NCBI RefSeq assembly: GCF_026262505.1
Contig: NW_026529296.1
Location: 1 to 64,000, forward strand
DNA length: 64,000 nucleotides
Source of the DNA: Trichomonas vaginalis G3
Taxonomy: Eukaryota; Parabasalia; Trichomonadida; Trichomonadidae
Direction of reading: 5' to 3'
The notes under the pieces are model-generated. The model saw nothing but the letters and a program-made list of their open reading frames with translations. It was not told where the DNA came from and ran no database searches. Position 1 is the first letter of the stretch, and each line of letters starts with the position of its first letter. Both the position numbers and the translations under genes were made by a program. This document shows, one piece after another, positions 40,749 through 50,594 of the stretch.

Positions 40749-42367
40749 TCATTGAACTCTATACCATGCGAATACAGTCATAAATGGTGGCATGTATTCT
40801 TTACTTTGTCCCGTTGTTTGTGTATATCCTGAAACGAAATGTGTATGATTTCCTTCTCCCTGAGTGTCACTCCAGTAACAATTTATAGCAAACTTAACAT
40901 CATCTTTAACATCATATCCTTTACCTTTTGTCATTCCTGACCAATCCCAATATCTATGCTTATGCCAACCTGCTTGAGATGTACTTAAATCTATGTAGTG
41001 ACTGTGTGCAGGTAAATTTTCACCTGAAATCGTTTTACTTCCCCTGTTTCCTTTGAAGAGTTTGCACAATACAAAAACCTGTCAACTATTTGTTCCCATG
41101 CACCAACACCAAACATTACTTGAGGACCTCTTGCATCCATAGATGTATAAATAGAACCTACTGGGTTCATTAAATCAAACATATGAGATATTATAGGATT
41201 GTCTCTTTTGAACTTAAAATATAGTGCAACTATTTCAGGTTTCTTCTGGTTTGTGTCAGAATATTTTTTATAATATAATCTTAAGTTTTCAGAGTAGGTA
41301 AAATCTTGACTATAATATTTATTTCTGTCATCTGTATAATAATATACTATTCTCGTTTTTTCTATTGCATTATATCTTTTATATCTATAATAATCTAAAT
41401 ATAATGTTAGCTTTTGTACATCTACACGTGGTGTTCTGTCGTCATCTCCATAGTCATAATAATATGGTGCTGGAGCTGGGTCAGGCAATGTCATATCTAC
41501 CATTTCATAAACTCTTAAATATTTCTTTTGTTCGTCTCCATATAAGTTTAAGTAGCAGTTGTTGTCTAATGGAACTTTAACTTGTGTACCATCATTCTTT
41601 TTATAGCTTACATACATTTCATTGTTATTTTTCGGAATGAGTTTACACTGTGTACCATTTTTTAAGGAGTGTACAAACTGCCATCTAAAATATTTATTTT
41701 CTTCATTGACAGAAAAATCACCAACAATAGTTTCAATATTTTTTGTTCCTATCAAACTTTGGTATATTTCGTTAACATATGTTTTATCCGCCTTCTTCTC
41801 TAACTCACTATCCACATATGTTTTATCCGCCTTAAGGTCTAAACATCCTGAAACCCATCCTGTATCAGCTTTAACTTTAAAAGTCTCAAATGTCCACTCA
41901 TGATACCATTCAACCTTTTCTTTAATTTCATTATCTTTTTCATCAACATAAACCAAATTTGCCTTCTTCTCTAACTCACTATCCACATATGTTTTATCCG
42001 CCTTCTTCATTATGTCATTTAGGAAACCTTCTATGAATTCCTCATTTAAATTAAATCCTCCAATCTTCAAAACTTTAGGAAATGCATTTAATGCGTAATA
42101 TCTCTGTTCTTCTGGTGGAATTGATGTTATATCATCCGTTATTCCTTTAATTTTTGAATTCATAAATAAAATTTCTTTTATATTTGATATCACCGCACCA
42201 CCTTTGCAAACGAATTCGAAATGTTCATTTTTCAATACTATCTCCAAATCTCCATATTTCAACCTTTGCGTTTGTTCTGCCGTCTTTGAATTATATGCAT
42301 ATATGGCGTATGTAATGGTCTGAAGGACCTGGGTGTTTTGTGCCTTAAGTTGCTGTTGTTTAATCAT
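40749..42367 (-). pseudogene. Tail-fibre-like protein of block 4, broken
   Basis: N-terminal part (MIKQQQLKAQNTQVLQTITY) differs from the other fibres. Then short KADKTYVDSELEKK rods. Then a central and C-terminal part nearly identical at DNA level to 24240-25280 (DFSVNEENKYFRWQF, NPVGSIYTSMDARGPQVMFG, YMPPFMTVFAWYRVQ). Broken at about one place. Evidence for exchange of the tip between element types. Confidence 0.8.
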
Positions 42368-42391
42368 TTATTATGATTTAAAAATAAATAT

Positions 42392-43102
42392 TTAATCTGT
42401 TATCTCATCAGCTATTTTTTCTATTTGAAATTGCCATAATATTTCATTCATGAATTCTAAATCACAATCAAATAGGTCAGTTATTCTAAATTTAATATTT
42501 GATAAATCTTTTGAATGAAGAATAAATGAATTCCCGGATAATTGAAACGGATATGATAAAGAAAATGTGTTTAAGTTGATGGATAAAATGTTTTGTATTG
42601 ATGGGTAAGAGTTAGGGTCTAATGTTTGATGTGAAAATCTCATTGGGGTATTAACTTTATCACATTTGATTAAAATGAAATTGGAACCGGTGTCAGAATA
42701 CAAAACATCCCCAACATCTTTTTCAAAATTTAATATCCCCAACAATGAACGAAGATGAGGAGTACAAAATTTAATTTTCAGCGGGAATTTAATAAGGTTA
42801 TTTATTTCATCAAGTTCAAAAAGTTTATCAGGTTTTGATTTAAAATTTTCTTCATACCATACGATAAATGATTCATTTAAATAACTTAAAATCATGTTAA
42901 TATCCCATTTCGTTATCACATTATTTATATACATATCATACGTTTTTTCAAGGTCATCTTTAATAAATGATATATAATCTGAAGGGTCTAAAAGAATGGG
43001 ATTAAATTTACCACTCACAGAAACGAGAGTAACATTATAAATTCCGCTAACTGTTAAATTTAATTCACAGCTATTATTCGAAATAATATTGATAATTGAC
43101 AT
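42392..43102 (-). CDS. 236-residue structural candidate
   Basis: MSIINIISNNSCELNLTVSG to FQIEKIADEITD, open. Beta-rich, with FRITDLFDCDLEFMNEILWQ near the end, corresponding to FRLVDFQGEPV in 32532-33092. Proteins with such an end sit beside the major capsid gene in related elements, so a minor or penton-like capsid protein is possible. Confidence 0.5.
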   Translation of the reverse strand: MSIINIISNNSCELNLTVSGIYNVTLVSVSGKFNPILLDPSDYISFIKDDLEKTYDMYINNVITKWDINMILSYLNESFIVWYEENFKSKPDKLFELDEINNLIKFPLKIKFCTPHLRSLLGILNFEKDVGDVLYSDTGSNFILIKCDKVNTPMRFSHQTLDPNSYPSIQNILSINLNTFSLSYPFQLSGNSFILHSKDLSNIKFRITDLFDCDLEFMNEILWQFQIEKIADEITD

Positions 43103-43121
43103 TTTTATTACGATTAAAAAT
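43103..43121. promoter_or_regulatory. 19-bp divergent spacer
   Basis: TTTTATTACGATTAAAAAT separates start codons at 43102 (minus) and 43122 (plus). Confidence 0.55.
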
Positions 43122-43599
43122 ATGGTAAAGCGTTATTTTCCAGTGATAAATAAAACTAGAATAAGATTACCTCAAGAATTCATAAATTCAACGAATAAGA
43201 AATTCATTCATGTTATAAATTTTAGTGTTTTCAGACAATATGAGTCAATGTCATATTCATCAACAGGTTATATTTCACTTCATTCAAATTTAGTTCAATC
43301 AAACCCATATAATGACCATTTCATAAGATTTTCAGATGGTATTAAAAATGTAATTGATAGATTAAAATATGAACAGATTGACAATATCGAATTTTTGGAA
43401 TTTTGGTTTAAATATCCGATGGAAAAAAGATTGAAGTTAAAGATAAAGCTGATACTATAACAAAAACAATTACAATGACCGATCCGGATAGTGGGGAACA
43501 AAAAGAAATAAAACAAACGATAGAAACTGGTGAAAGGTCAATTATTATTGATTATGATTCAAAGGATTATTATTCGATAATGTTAATGCTTGAATATTA
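43122..43599 (+). pseudogene. Structural candidate of unknown family, broken
   Basis: Starts MVKRYFPVINKTRIRLPQEF. Middle with SSTGYISLHSNL and a YDSKDYYSIMLMLEY end. Its stop codon TAA coincides with the stop of the convergent gene at 43597. Not open throughout. No family recognised. Confidence 0.5.
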
Positions 43600-44250
43600 A
43601 ATAGCCTTAACAAAGAATTTTTCAAGTGATATTTTATATTCATCAACTATTTTATTATAAATATCATTATATGTTAAATGAAGTTCAGTTGTTGTTCCGT
43701 TCTTTGATATCTTAATTGTGCTAATATCCTTTATAGGATTTATTTTTGCAACTGTTCCGCAGCATGAAACCTCATCATCTATGAAAAATTGAATCTTAAC
43801 GTCTGAATCTTGAACATCACAAAGAATGGCGATAATGTGAATTAATGATTCATAAGGTAAAATAATTAAACCGGATTGGTCAATTAAATTTATTATTGAA
43901 TCATAATTATTAATTATTATATCACGGTAAATTTTCATTAATTCAGAATTAATGTCTATTTTATATGGGTTCTCGATGTTTGATGAAAGAGGTGGGGGGT
44001 ATGTTGGATAAGTGGGAATTTCAACAGGTTCTTTACCGGGTTCAGATAAAATGATTGGGTCTCCATTCTCCTCATTCTTCGGTAAGTCACGAGTTAATAA
44101 ATTTGGTTGAGTTGCTGACCTTGTTAATTCGGGGCTAACATTAACTTTAACATTTTGAATAATTCGTGATTTATCATCATTTACGTTATAACCAACCGTA
44201 ATCTCTGCTTTTGCGTTAGTGTTCTTTTGACTAGTGAAACGTCTTCTCAT
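43597..44250 (-). CDS. 217-residue protein of unknown function
   Basis: MRRRFTSQKNTNAKAEITVG to FFVKAI, open. Basic start, Pro-rich linker (PVEIPTYPTYPPPL), then a compact domain (IINLIDQSGLIILPYESLIH). Distant counterpart at 31887-32536. Conserved between element types, hence probably a core structural gene. Confidence 0.6.
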   Translation of the reverse strand: MRRRFTSQKNTNAKAEITVGYNVNDDKSRIIQNVKVNVSPELTRSATQPNLLTRDLPKNEENGDPIILSEPGKEPVEIPTYPTYPPPLSSNIENPYKIDINSELMKIYRDIIINNYDSIINLIDQSGLIILPYESLIHIIAILCDVQDSDVKIQFFIDDEVSCCGTVAKINPIKDISTIKISKNGTTTELHLTYNDIYNKIVDEYKISLEKFFVKAI

Positions 44251-44283
44251 TTATAATCGAATAAAAAAAATATATTTAAACTT

Positions 44284-45183
44284 TTATTTTGCTGGAACTT
44301 TTGAATCTATTATTCCCTGTATTTGTTCATGAAGTTGATTTTTAGCATTTTCATCGAAATTAATAGACCGAATATATTCATTAATTGCATTCTTATAATC
44401 ATCTGATTTCTCAAATTTTCTTTTATCTGATTCCTTAACTAAATCATAAGTTAAACCACGTTGCTGATATAATGGTTTCTTAATTAAATCTTTGAATGCT
44501 TGAGATAAAGCACCTGATGCAATTCTTGCTACTATAATTGGTTGGAATTGCTGTTTAAGTTCATCTTTAACATTTGCGAAAACTGGATCGAATAAAGCAA
44601 CTTTAAAGAATTTCTTAGCTGAAATTTCAGGTCTAATATTTGCATATTGACCATCAAACTGGTTAGAATATCGTGGTAATCCATCCGGTCCCTCTTCAAC
44701 AGCATTTAATTCTTCATTGAAATAAGAATATGGATTATGACGGTATGAATTAATTGGACCATTTTCACCTTCTCCAATGTATTGTTTAACAGCTTTTCCA
44801 TTTTCATCAAATTGCATAGGATAACGTTCATTATATGCTTTACGTTTAGGATAATCAGATATAGTTAATTTATAACCATTTATGACTTTAATATTTCCTT
44901 GACCATCAGTAACGAAAACTTCATTTATACCATCAGGTTTTCCATTTGGACCCGTAATGTCTGCTTCGTGTGCTTCCCAATTTGGACCTTGACGTTTGGC
45001 ATATGCTTGAGCTTCTGGTAATGTTAAAACGTTTCTCATTTGTTTAACATCTTTTTGAAGACCAGCAACAATATGAACTAATTCTTTCATTCCATCAGGA
45101 ACTTTCATAGTTCTATTATATGCACCCTTTTTGTTTGTCCCTTGTTTTAATGGAACCTGTAGAAGATTTGCCATTTCTGTCAT
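44284..45183 (-). CDS. 299-residue protein, probable virion component
   Basis: [20 protein letters not shown] to DSKVPAK, open. Gly/Asn/Pro-rich middle ([33 protein letters not shown]) and a helical C-terminal third. Lies between the ATPase and the 217-residue protein. No family recognised. Confidence 0.55.
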   Translation of the reverse strand: MTEMANLLQVPLKQGTNKKGAYNRTMKVPDGMKELVHIVAGLQKDVKQMRNVLTLPEAQAYAKRQGPNWEAHEADITGPNGKPDGINEVFVTDGQGNIKVINGYKLTISDYPKRKAYNERYPMQFDENGKAVKQYIGEGENGPINSYRHNPYSYFNEELNAVEEGPDGLPRYSNQFDGQYANIRPEISAKKFFKVALFDPVFANVKDELKQQFQPIIVARIASGALSQAFKDLIKKPLYQQRGLTYDLVKESDKRKFEKSDDYKNAINEYIRSINFDENAKNQLHEQIQGIIDSKVPAK

Positions 45184-45223
45184 GTTTAATTATAAATAAA
45201 AAACAAAAATTAATTATAAAAAG

Positions 45224-46052
45224 TTAATCAAATTTAACACTTCCTTTATTTAAATCAACTATTATTTTTCCATGTTCACCTAATTGCTGATATTGTGTGT
45301 AAAGTTCATTAATGCTCATTGGTAAATTCACTTGATAAAGCATAACGTTCAACTGTTGACGACTAAACCCACTGAAAATGAAAAGGGTTGATAGATTTGA
45401 TTTAATGTTTGTGCTTAATGCTTTGAAGTATTGAACAGCCATGAAGAATGAACACTGAATGTGTCGACATTGAGTTAATAACTGATTAAAATATGATTTC
45501 TCATTTGTTATTAGTTTTGATTTCACTGCATCATCTAGAAAAATGAGTGAATGCAAAAATTCTCTATCAAAAATTTGAAATAGAAAGTGTTTCAAATAAT
45601 TCATCCCGTTGTTTATCAATAATTTTATCCTATAATCCTTGCTTATTGATTGTATTATATAATTCTTTATACATTAAAAAGTTTTTTAAATAATCTTCTG
45701 CTTCTTCTTGTGATAAATAAATAATTGGAATTTTGATTAAATGCTTTAAAGATTCAAATGTATCATCTGAAGGTGAACCTGAACGGTTGATATAAATTAA
45801 CACATGTGAATAGGTGGAAGTGTTAGCAATAATGATAATTTGTTTTAATATCGTTAATGTTTTACCTTTATTTTGTTTACCAATTGCTGCAGTGATTGAA
45901 TTTAAGTAACATTCAGAATATGGAATTTTCATTAATTTTTCCTTAGATAGAGCATTTCTATTATCACTCAATGCTTCATTAATCATATCATCTACGTATG
46001 TATTATATACTCCTGCTAATTCTTCATAAGGGGTGGATGAATTTAAATCCAT
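45224..46052 (-). pseudogene. Packaging ATPase of block 4, broken
   Basis: Walker A GKQNKGKT with the preceding NSITAAI, and a Walker-B-like LHSLIFLDDAV, followed by CRHIQCSFFMAVQYFKAL as in viral packaging ATPases. Sits directly next to the capsid region as is usual in Polintons. Broken at about one place. Confidence 0.7.
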
Positions 46053-46076
46053 TTAATCAAAAATAAATTTATAATT

Positions 46077-47717
46077 TTAAACATTTCTATTCATCAATAT
46101 TTCATCATATGAACTTCTATACTGTGGTGGTGTACCTGTTGGATGATATTTCAAACCTTCATCCGGTGTCCATGTCCAATATGTAGTCCTAGTAAACCAA
46201 ACCTGAGGAGGATTTGTCACCTTTGAACAGTAAGTGTCATTTACACCCCGAATGATTGGATAAGCTTTCACTTGTACTGTAACTTGTGAGTTGAAAGTTT
46301 CTAATCCATCAAAGAATATACCCGCTCCATCACGTTGAACTGGAATAGTGCATAAGAATGAAGTTTGGTCTTTCCATGTTCTAGCTAATGGCGTGCCATC
46401 ATCATCATTCAGTGGTCTAGTTAATGAGTCCTCGTATTCTTCTGTGCATTCATTCACTCCATCTAAATCAGAAGCTTGAAGCATACGTGTAAAGAATATG
46501 TCACCCACTGTGGTCATCGCTTGATCGGGGAAGTTTTCTGGAATCTATAGTGACCTGAAGACCTCGAAGCATTGGATTTTCTAAAACCGTTCTTTGCATT
46601 GCATTCTTCGGAAATGTTAACACAACATCTGTAACATTATGAAGAGCGTATGAGAAATCTGAGCTGATACCTTCAGGAGTGATGCAACCTCCATTTAGTG
46701 AACGAACGTCAATATGTTGAGCTGGAATCATGAATGGATCTTCCTTACTGAATAAAACGTGTATTGCTTTAACTGATTCTTCAATTAAACCGTATCCTGG
46801 TGTAATGCATTTATCCTCTAAAACTTCCATCTTTGTGCATGAAATAATAACGTTATCAACTGTTGCGTCAGCAGATGTAGCGGCTAAGCTTGTAATTAAT
46901 TGGCAGGAAGTCCGATTTGTTGGAATTTGCGATCATATTTATAAACATGATTCATAATCTTTTCATAATTTTCATCAGTTATCTTTTCATAAACGTAATT
47001 TTGTAAATCAGCAACTCTTAACGGGTCAACCTGACAAAATACTAAAGTATCCCTGAAAACATAATATTTAAGAATGATATCACCAAATGATTTAGGATAA
47101 TCATCGAACGCCTGAAATGCTAACAAATCATTTACTGGAATAATCATATCAAAAGTGATATCAACTTCTTTATTTGCGTTCTCGAAAACTTCTGAAGGGT
47201 CAATATATTTACCACATACTGAGTTATCATATTTTTGAACATTATTATATAACGAATGAACAAACTTTTTAACTTTCCTTTCTGATTTTGGTTTATATGT
47301 TGCAAATGCGAAAGATTCACGGGCGCAATCCATTTGAAGATAACCGGCATCACCTCTTTCGGTTTCTACTTCTAATTGTTTAAAGCTTTGATTTGATGAT
47401 TTGTAACCAACGAATAAACGCATGCATTTAAAAGCGGTATCACATGTGAAAGCTTTATTTGAAACTAGAGTTGCTTTAACTTTGCGTTTAATATATGTGT
47501 CACCTAATTGGTTCACATCATGAGCCGGATTTGTAATTCTTAAATGAGTTTGTTTATCATCAAAATATGGAGCATCAGAGTCATAGCATGAACTTTCAAG
47601 TTCTCTATAATATCTTCTACCGTCATTCTTTGCGAATATTTCATTTATCTTTTCGAATGAATGAAACACATTTCCATTAATTGGTTTAGTGTTTGGCACC
47701 AAATAGTTAGTCGTCAT
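46077..47717 (-). pseudogene. Major capsid protein-like region, broken
   Basis: A region of about 545 codons, the usual size for a double jelly-roll major capsid protein. N-terminal part MTTNYLVPNTKPINGNVFHS, then a strand-rich part with EVDITFDMIIPVNDLLAFQA and KSFGDIILKYYVF; the last part has TRPLNDDDGTPLARTWKDQT and Tyr/Trp-rich strands. Order next to packaging ATPase and small MAAGFFKKLW proteins fits. Broken at about two places. Confidence 0.6.
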
Positions 47718-47786
47718 TTATTAATAAATAAAAAATCAAAATTAAAAGATGAAAATGAATTTTTAATTTTAATGAAATAATCAACT

Positions 47787-47942
47787 ATGGCTGCAGGATT
47801 CTTTAAGAAACTGTGGGATAAAGTAAAAAGAGGAGCGCATAAAGTTTGGGAAACAATGAAGAAAGGAGCAAATTGGATATTTAAGAATAAAGAAGCAATT
47901 AGTGACGTTGCTGAATCAATAACACCAAAAGCCGCCCAATAA
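47787..47942 (+). CDS. 51-residue amphipathic virion-like protein
   Basis: MAAGFFKKLWDKVKRGAHKV to ESITPKAAQ. Basic amphipathic helix with aromatic residues. Shares its first ten residues with the protein encoded opposite at 48026-48260, so the two are paralogues in opposite orientation. Likely small membrane-active or DNA-associated virion protein. Confidence 0.6.
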   Translation: MAAGFFKKLWDKVKRGAHKVWETMKKGANWIFKNKEAISDVAESITPKAAQ

Positions 47943-48025
47943 GAGAAATATTAAATAAAGGAGAAAAAGTTTATCAAAGACTTCAACCGATACTAAGATA
48001 AAAATAATATTTATTTATTTTTCCA

Positions 48026-48260
48026 CTATCTACCTCCTATTTTATTAAGTATTCCTTCAGCAATTCCACCAACTGCGTTACCTGCTTGTGCTCCATCGCC
48101 GGATTACCTGCTTTGTACCTAATACTCCACCTATGATAGTTCCTGCCGTTTTCGCTACTGGTGCCAAAAAGTTTGCAACGGGTTTAATAATCTTTTTATA
48201 AACCCAACCCGCAGCTTTCTTAATTCCATCCCATAATTTTTTAAAGAATCCTGCCGCCAT
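48026..48260 (-). pseudogene. Amphipathic virion-like protein, broken paralogue
   Basis: MAAGFFKKLWDGIKKAAGWV, then a hydrophobic part (IIKPVANFLAPVAKTAGTII) with Gly-rich end. Convergent with its paralogue at 47787. Broken. Confidence 0.55.
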
Positions 48261-48331
48261 TTCTGATTTAATATTAATTAAAAAATATATTTCATCACTT
48301 ATATTCTAATTTTTATTTAATGATAATGTAA

Positions 48332-49474
48332 TAAACAGAAATTCATCAAAAGTGACAGCTCTCAATTTTTTGACATTTGTAAATTCTGAATTGAATGAGA
48401 AAAATGAAATAATACTAAGCATAATACAATATTCTAGATTTAATTATAATTAGGAAAAATTTAGTTTTGAGAGTACTTTTCATAGGCATATAATGAAATC
48501 TTCTGAAAAATAATATCACATAAACTCATATATTTTCTAATATATAACTATTTATATAAAAATCAAATTCAATGACTTAAAAGCGAAGGATAAACCTCAA
48601 AATTTACGAATATAATGAGTGGGAATATAATGCTTATCTATCATAAAACCATATGAAATACAATTTTTGCTTTACGCCTAATTTTTGACGACAATTAGCA
48701 AAAAATGTTAAATGTTAACACTCAGTCCATTTGAATATGAAAAATAAAATTGACTTTGATTAAATGTTTTTTATTTCATGCAATTTCTTCTTGCGACCAA
48801 AGATTTGAATAAAACTTCAAAAAATAAGATAGCTTAAAAATAATACGGTAGTGTTTACTAATAGATGAATAGTATATAAATTCTATAAAATGGATTTGAT
48901 CCAAAAAAATATATAAAATTTGATCATAAATAAAATCGTTTTAAATTACTTCTTCATTTAAATTATAACAATTATTTTTGATTTTATATTTTTTGAACTT
49001 TTAATCAAATCTTTGGTCGCAAGAAGAATTGCATGATAAATAAAAACATTTAATCAAAGTCAATTTTATTTTTCATATTCAAATGGACTGAGTGTTAAAT
49101 TTAACATTTTTTTGCTAATTGTCGTCAAAAATTAGGCGTAAAGCAAAAATTGATATTTCATATGGTTTTATGATAGATAAGCATTATATTCCCACTCATT
49201 ATATTCGTAAATTTTGAGGTTTATCCTTCGCTTTTAAGATCATTGAATTTGATTTTTATATAAAATAGTTATATATTAGAAATAATATGAGTTTATGTGA
49301 TATTATTTTTAGAAGATTTTGTGTTCTTCTTCAAAATTTTATTTTTTATTAAAAAGAATCTTTACAAAATATACATTTACTTTAATTAATATTTAAAAAC
49401 GTGCTCTATCAAAAGTTCCAAAAATTCAATATTTTAGCTTTTCTGAGGTGTCACTTTTGATGAATTTCTGTTTA
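48332..49474. mobile_element. Non-autonomous foldback DNA transposon, copy 2
   Basis: Ends TAAACAGAAATTCATC / GATGAATTTCTGTTTA, the same outer arms as copy 1 in the same orientation, and long internal inverted arms. The central loop (about 48830-49000) is the reverse complement of the loop in copy 1. No transposase frame. Inserted in block 4 just before the gene at 49484. Confidence 0.8.
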
Positions 49475-49483
49475 CAACAATAA

Positions 49484-49852
49484 ATGAAACCGATTTTAAA
49501 AATAAATGAAACAGAGGAGGAAGAAATAAATGAAAGTGAAAATGTTCAACAAAAAATAAACGTTGTTAAACCAATTACTGAAATAAAAATTTTTTCATCT
49601 GTTGAAGAATTTAATGACTATTATGCTAATAATAAAAAATTATTTGAAGAATTGACAACATGTAAATTGAATAAAATGTTTAAAGTTGATGGATTCAAAA
49701 TTTCAAAAATAAAAGGGGTGGTTAGTTTGAAATCTATTCCTCAATCAAGAATCACCTCATTAATGAAAATAGATGATTTAACAAAAAGAATAGAAGAGAT
49801 TGAAGAAAGAATGAATCAAATAATTGATTTCATAAATTCAAATAATCATTAG
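49484..49852 (+). CDS. 122-residue charged protein of block 4
   Basis: MKPILKINETEEEEINESEN to FINSNNH, open. Acidic start, a central KIFSSVEEFNDYYANNKKLF region and a C-terminal coiled coil (DDLTKRIEEIEERMNQIIDF). Its ATG lies only a few bases from the foldback end, so any native leader has been replaced. Function unknown. Confidence 0.6.
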   Translation: MKPILKINETEEEEINESENVQQKINVVKPITEIKIFSSVEEFNDYYANNKKLFEELTTCKLNKMFKVDGFKISKIKGVVSLKSIPQSRITSLMKIDDLTKRIEEIEERMNQIIDFINSNNH

Positions 49853-49938
49853 TTTCTTAAAGTTCAATGTTGATTCTGAGACATAAATTTTTAAAGTTTA
49901 TTTTTTTATTTTTTTATTTCATTATGGTAGTGAATCTT

Positions 49939-50061
49939 TTATTCATGAAAATAATTATTTCTAATTTCTTTTACTCGTTTATGAGGTCTTTGATTATGAC
50001 TCCATTGATTCCATTCAGGATTTAAACAATGTTTAATTAATCGCGGAATATCTGACATCAT
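49939..50061 (-). CDS. Possible 40-residue basic protein
   Basis: Encodes MMSDIPRLIKHCLNPEWNQW followed by SHNQRPHKRVKEIRNNYFHE. Protein-like composition with Trp, His and Arg in AT-rich DNA. No relative in the window. Last gene-like frame before the host sequence. Confidence 0.4.
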   Translation of the reverse strand: MMSDIPRLIKHCLNPEWNQWSHNQRPHKRVKEIRNNYFHE

Positions 50062-50223
50062 CTATATATATAGCTTCTTTTATAAAAGATAAAAAATAAA
50101 TTATTTTAAAATTAATGTTAATTTTTTAAAATGCGTTTAGTATATAAATATATTTTAATGCATCGTCTATATATAGATGTAACAAAAAAAGTCACACAAC
50201 CCATCCTATCCTACTACTATTGA

Positions 50224-50288
50224 ATAAAATTTTCATTCATTTCTATCGGGGTGCTCCGAGCGCAGATAGAAATGAATGAAAATTTTAT
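50224..50288. repeat. Perfect 24-bp inverted repeat with GC-rich loop
   Basis: ATAAAATTTTCATTCATTTC+TATC (50224-50247) is perfectly inverted at 50265-50288 around a 17-nt loop GGGGTGCTCCGAGCGCA. It lies near the border of block 4 and host DNA and could be an element end, a solo remnant or a terminator-like structure. Confidence 0.8.
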
Positions 50289-50339
50289 ACAAACACCTGG
50301 ACTCATTTATCATTTTTACTAAAAATCGATAATCTGATT

Positions 50340-50594
50340 ATAGTTTTGTTAATCTTTGATTATTCTTTCAAGCTTACAACAATCTACCATAAATTATACC
50401 ATATCTATCGCCAAGATCGTACCAATTTTACTGGAAATAGATCAAAATCTAGCTGTTCATGGAATTTTATACAACTATTCATTGAAATTTATAAAATTCC
50501 AATGATGGTGTTGCTTGATATGCAATCAGTTTCCAATGGCCGAATTTTCCATTGAATTATCGTGTTTGACCCTAAAATTTTCTAAAATTTTGAA
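50340..50594. other. Host intergenic upstream region
   Basis: No gene or repeat seen. Composition like other host spacers. No clear TCAYW initiator close to the ATG at 50595. Confidence 0.4.

Larger units (their letters stand above)
39775..50110. mobile_element. Maverick/Polinton-like block 4, capsid-bearing
   Basis: A third element type, more AT-rich, with fibre, capsid region, packaging ATPase, several structural candidates and an SF3 helicase tail; no PolB or integrase is seen. About six to nine breaks plus a foldback transposon insertion at 48332-49474. It ends in or before the inverted repeat at 50224-50288. Terminal repeats not located. Could be a Polinton of another lineage or a polinton-like virus. 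Confidence 0.7.
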
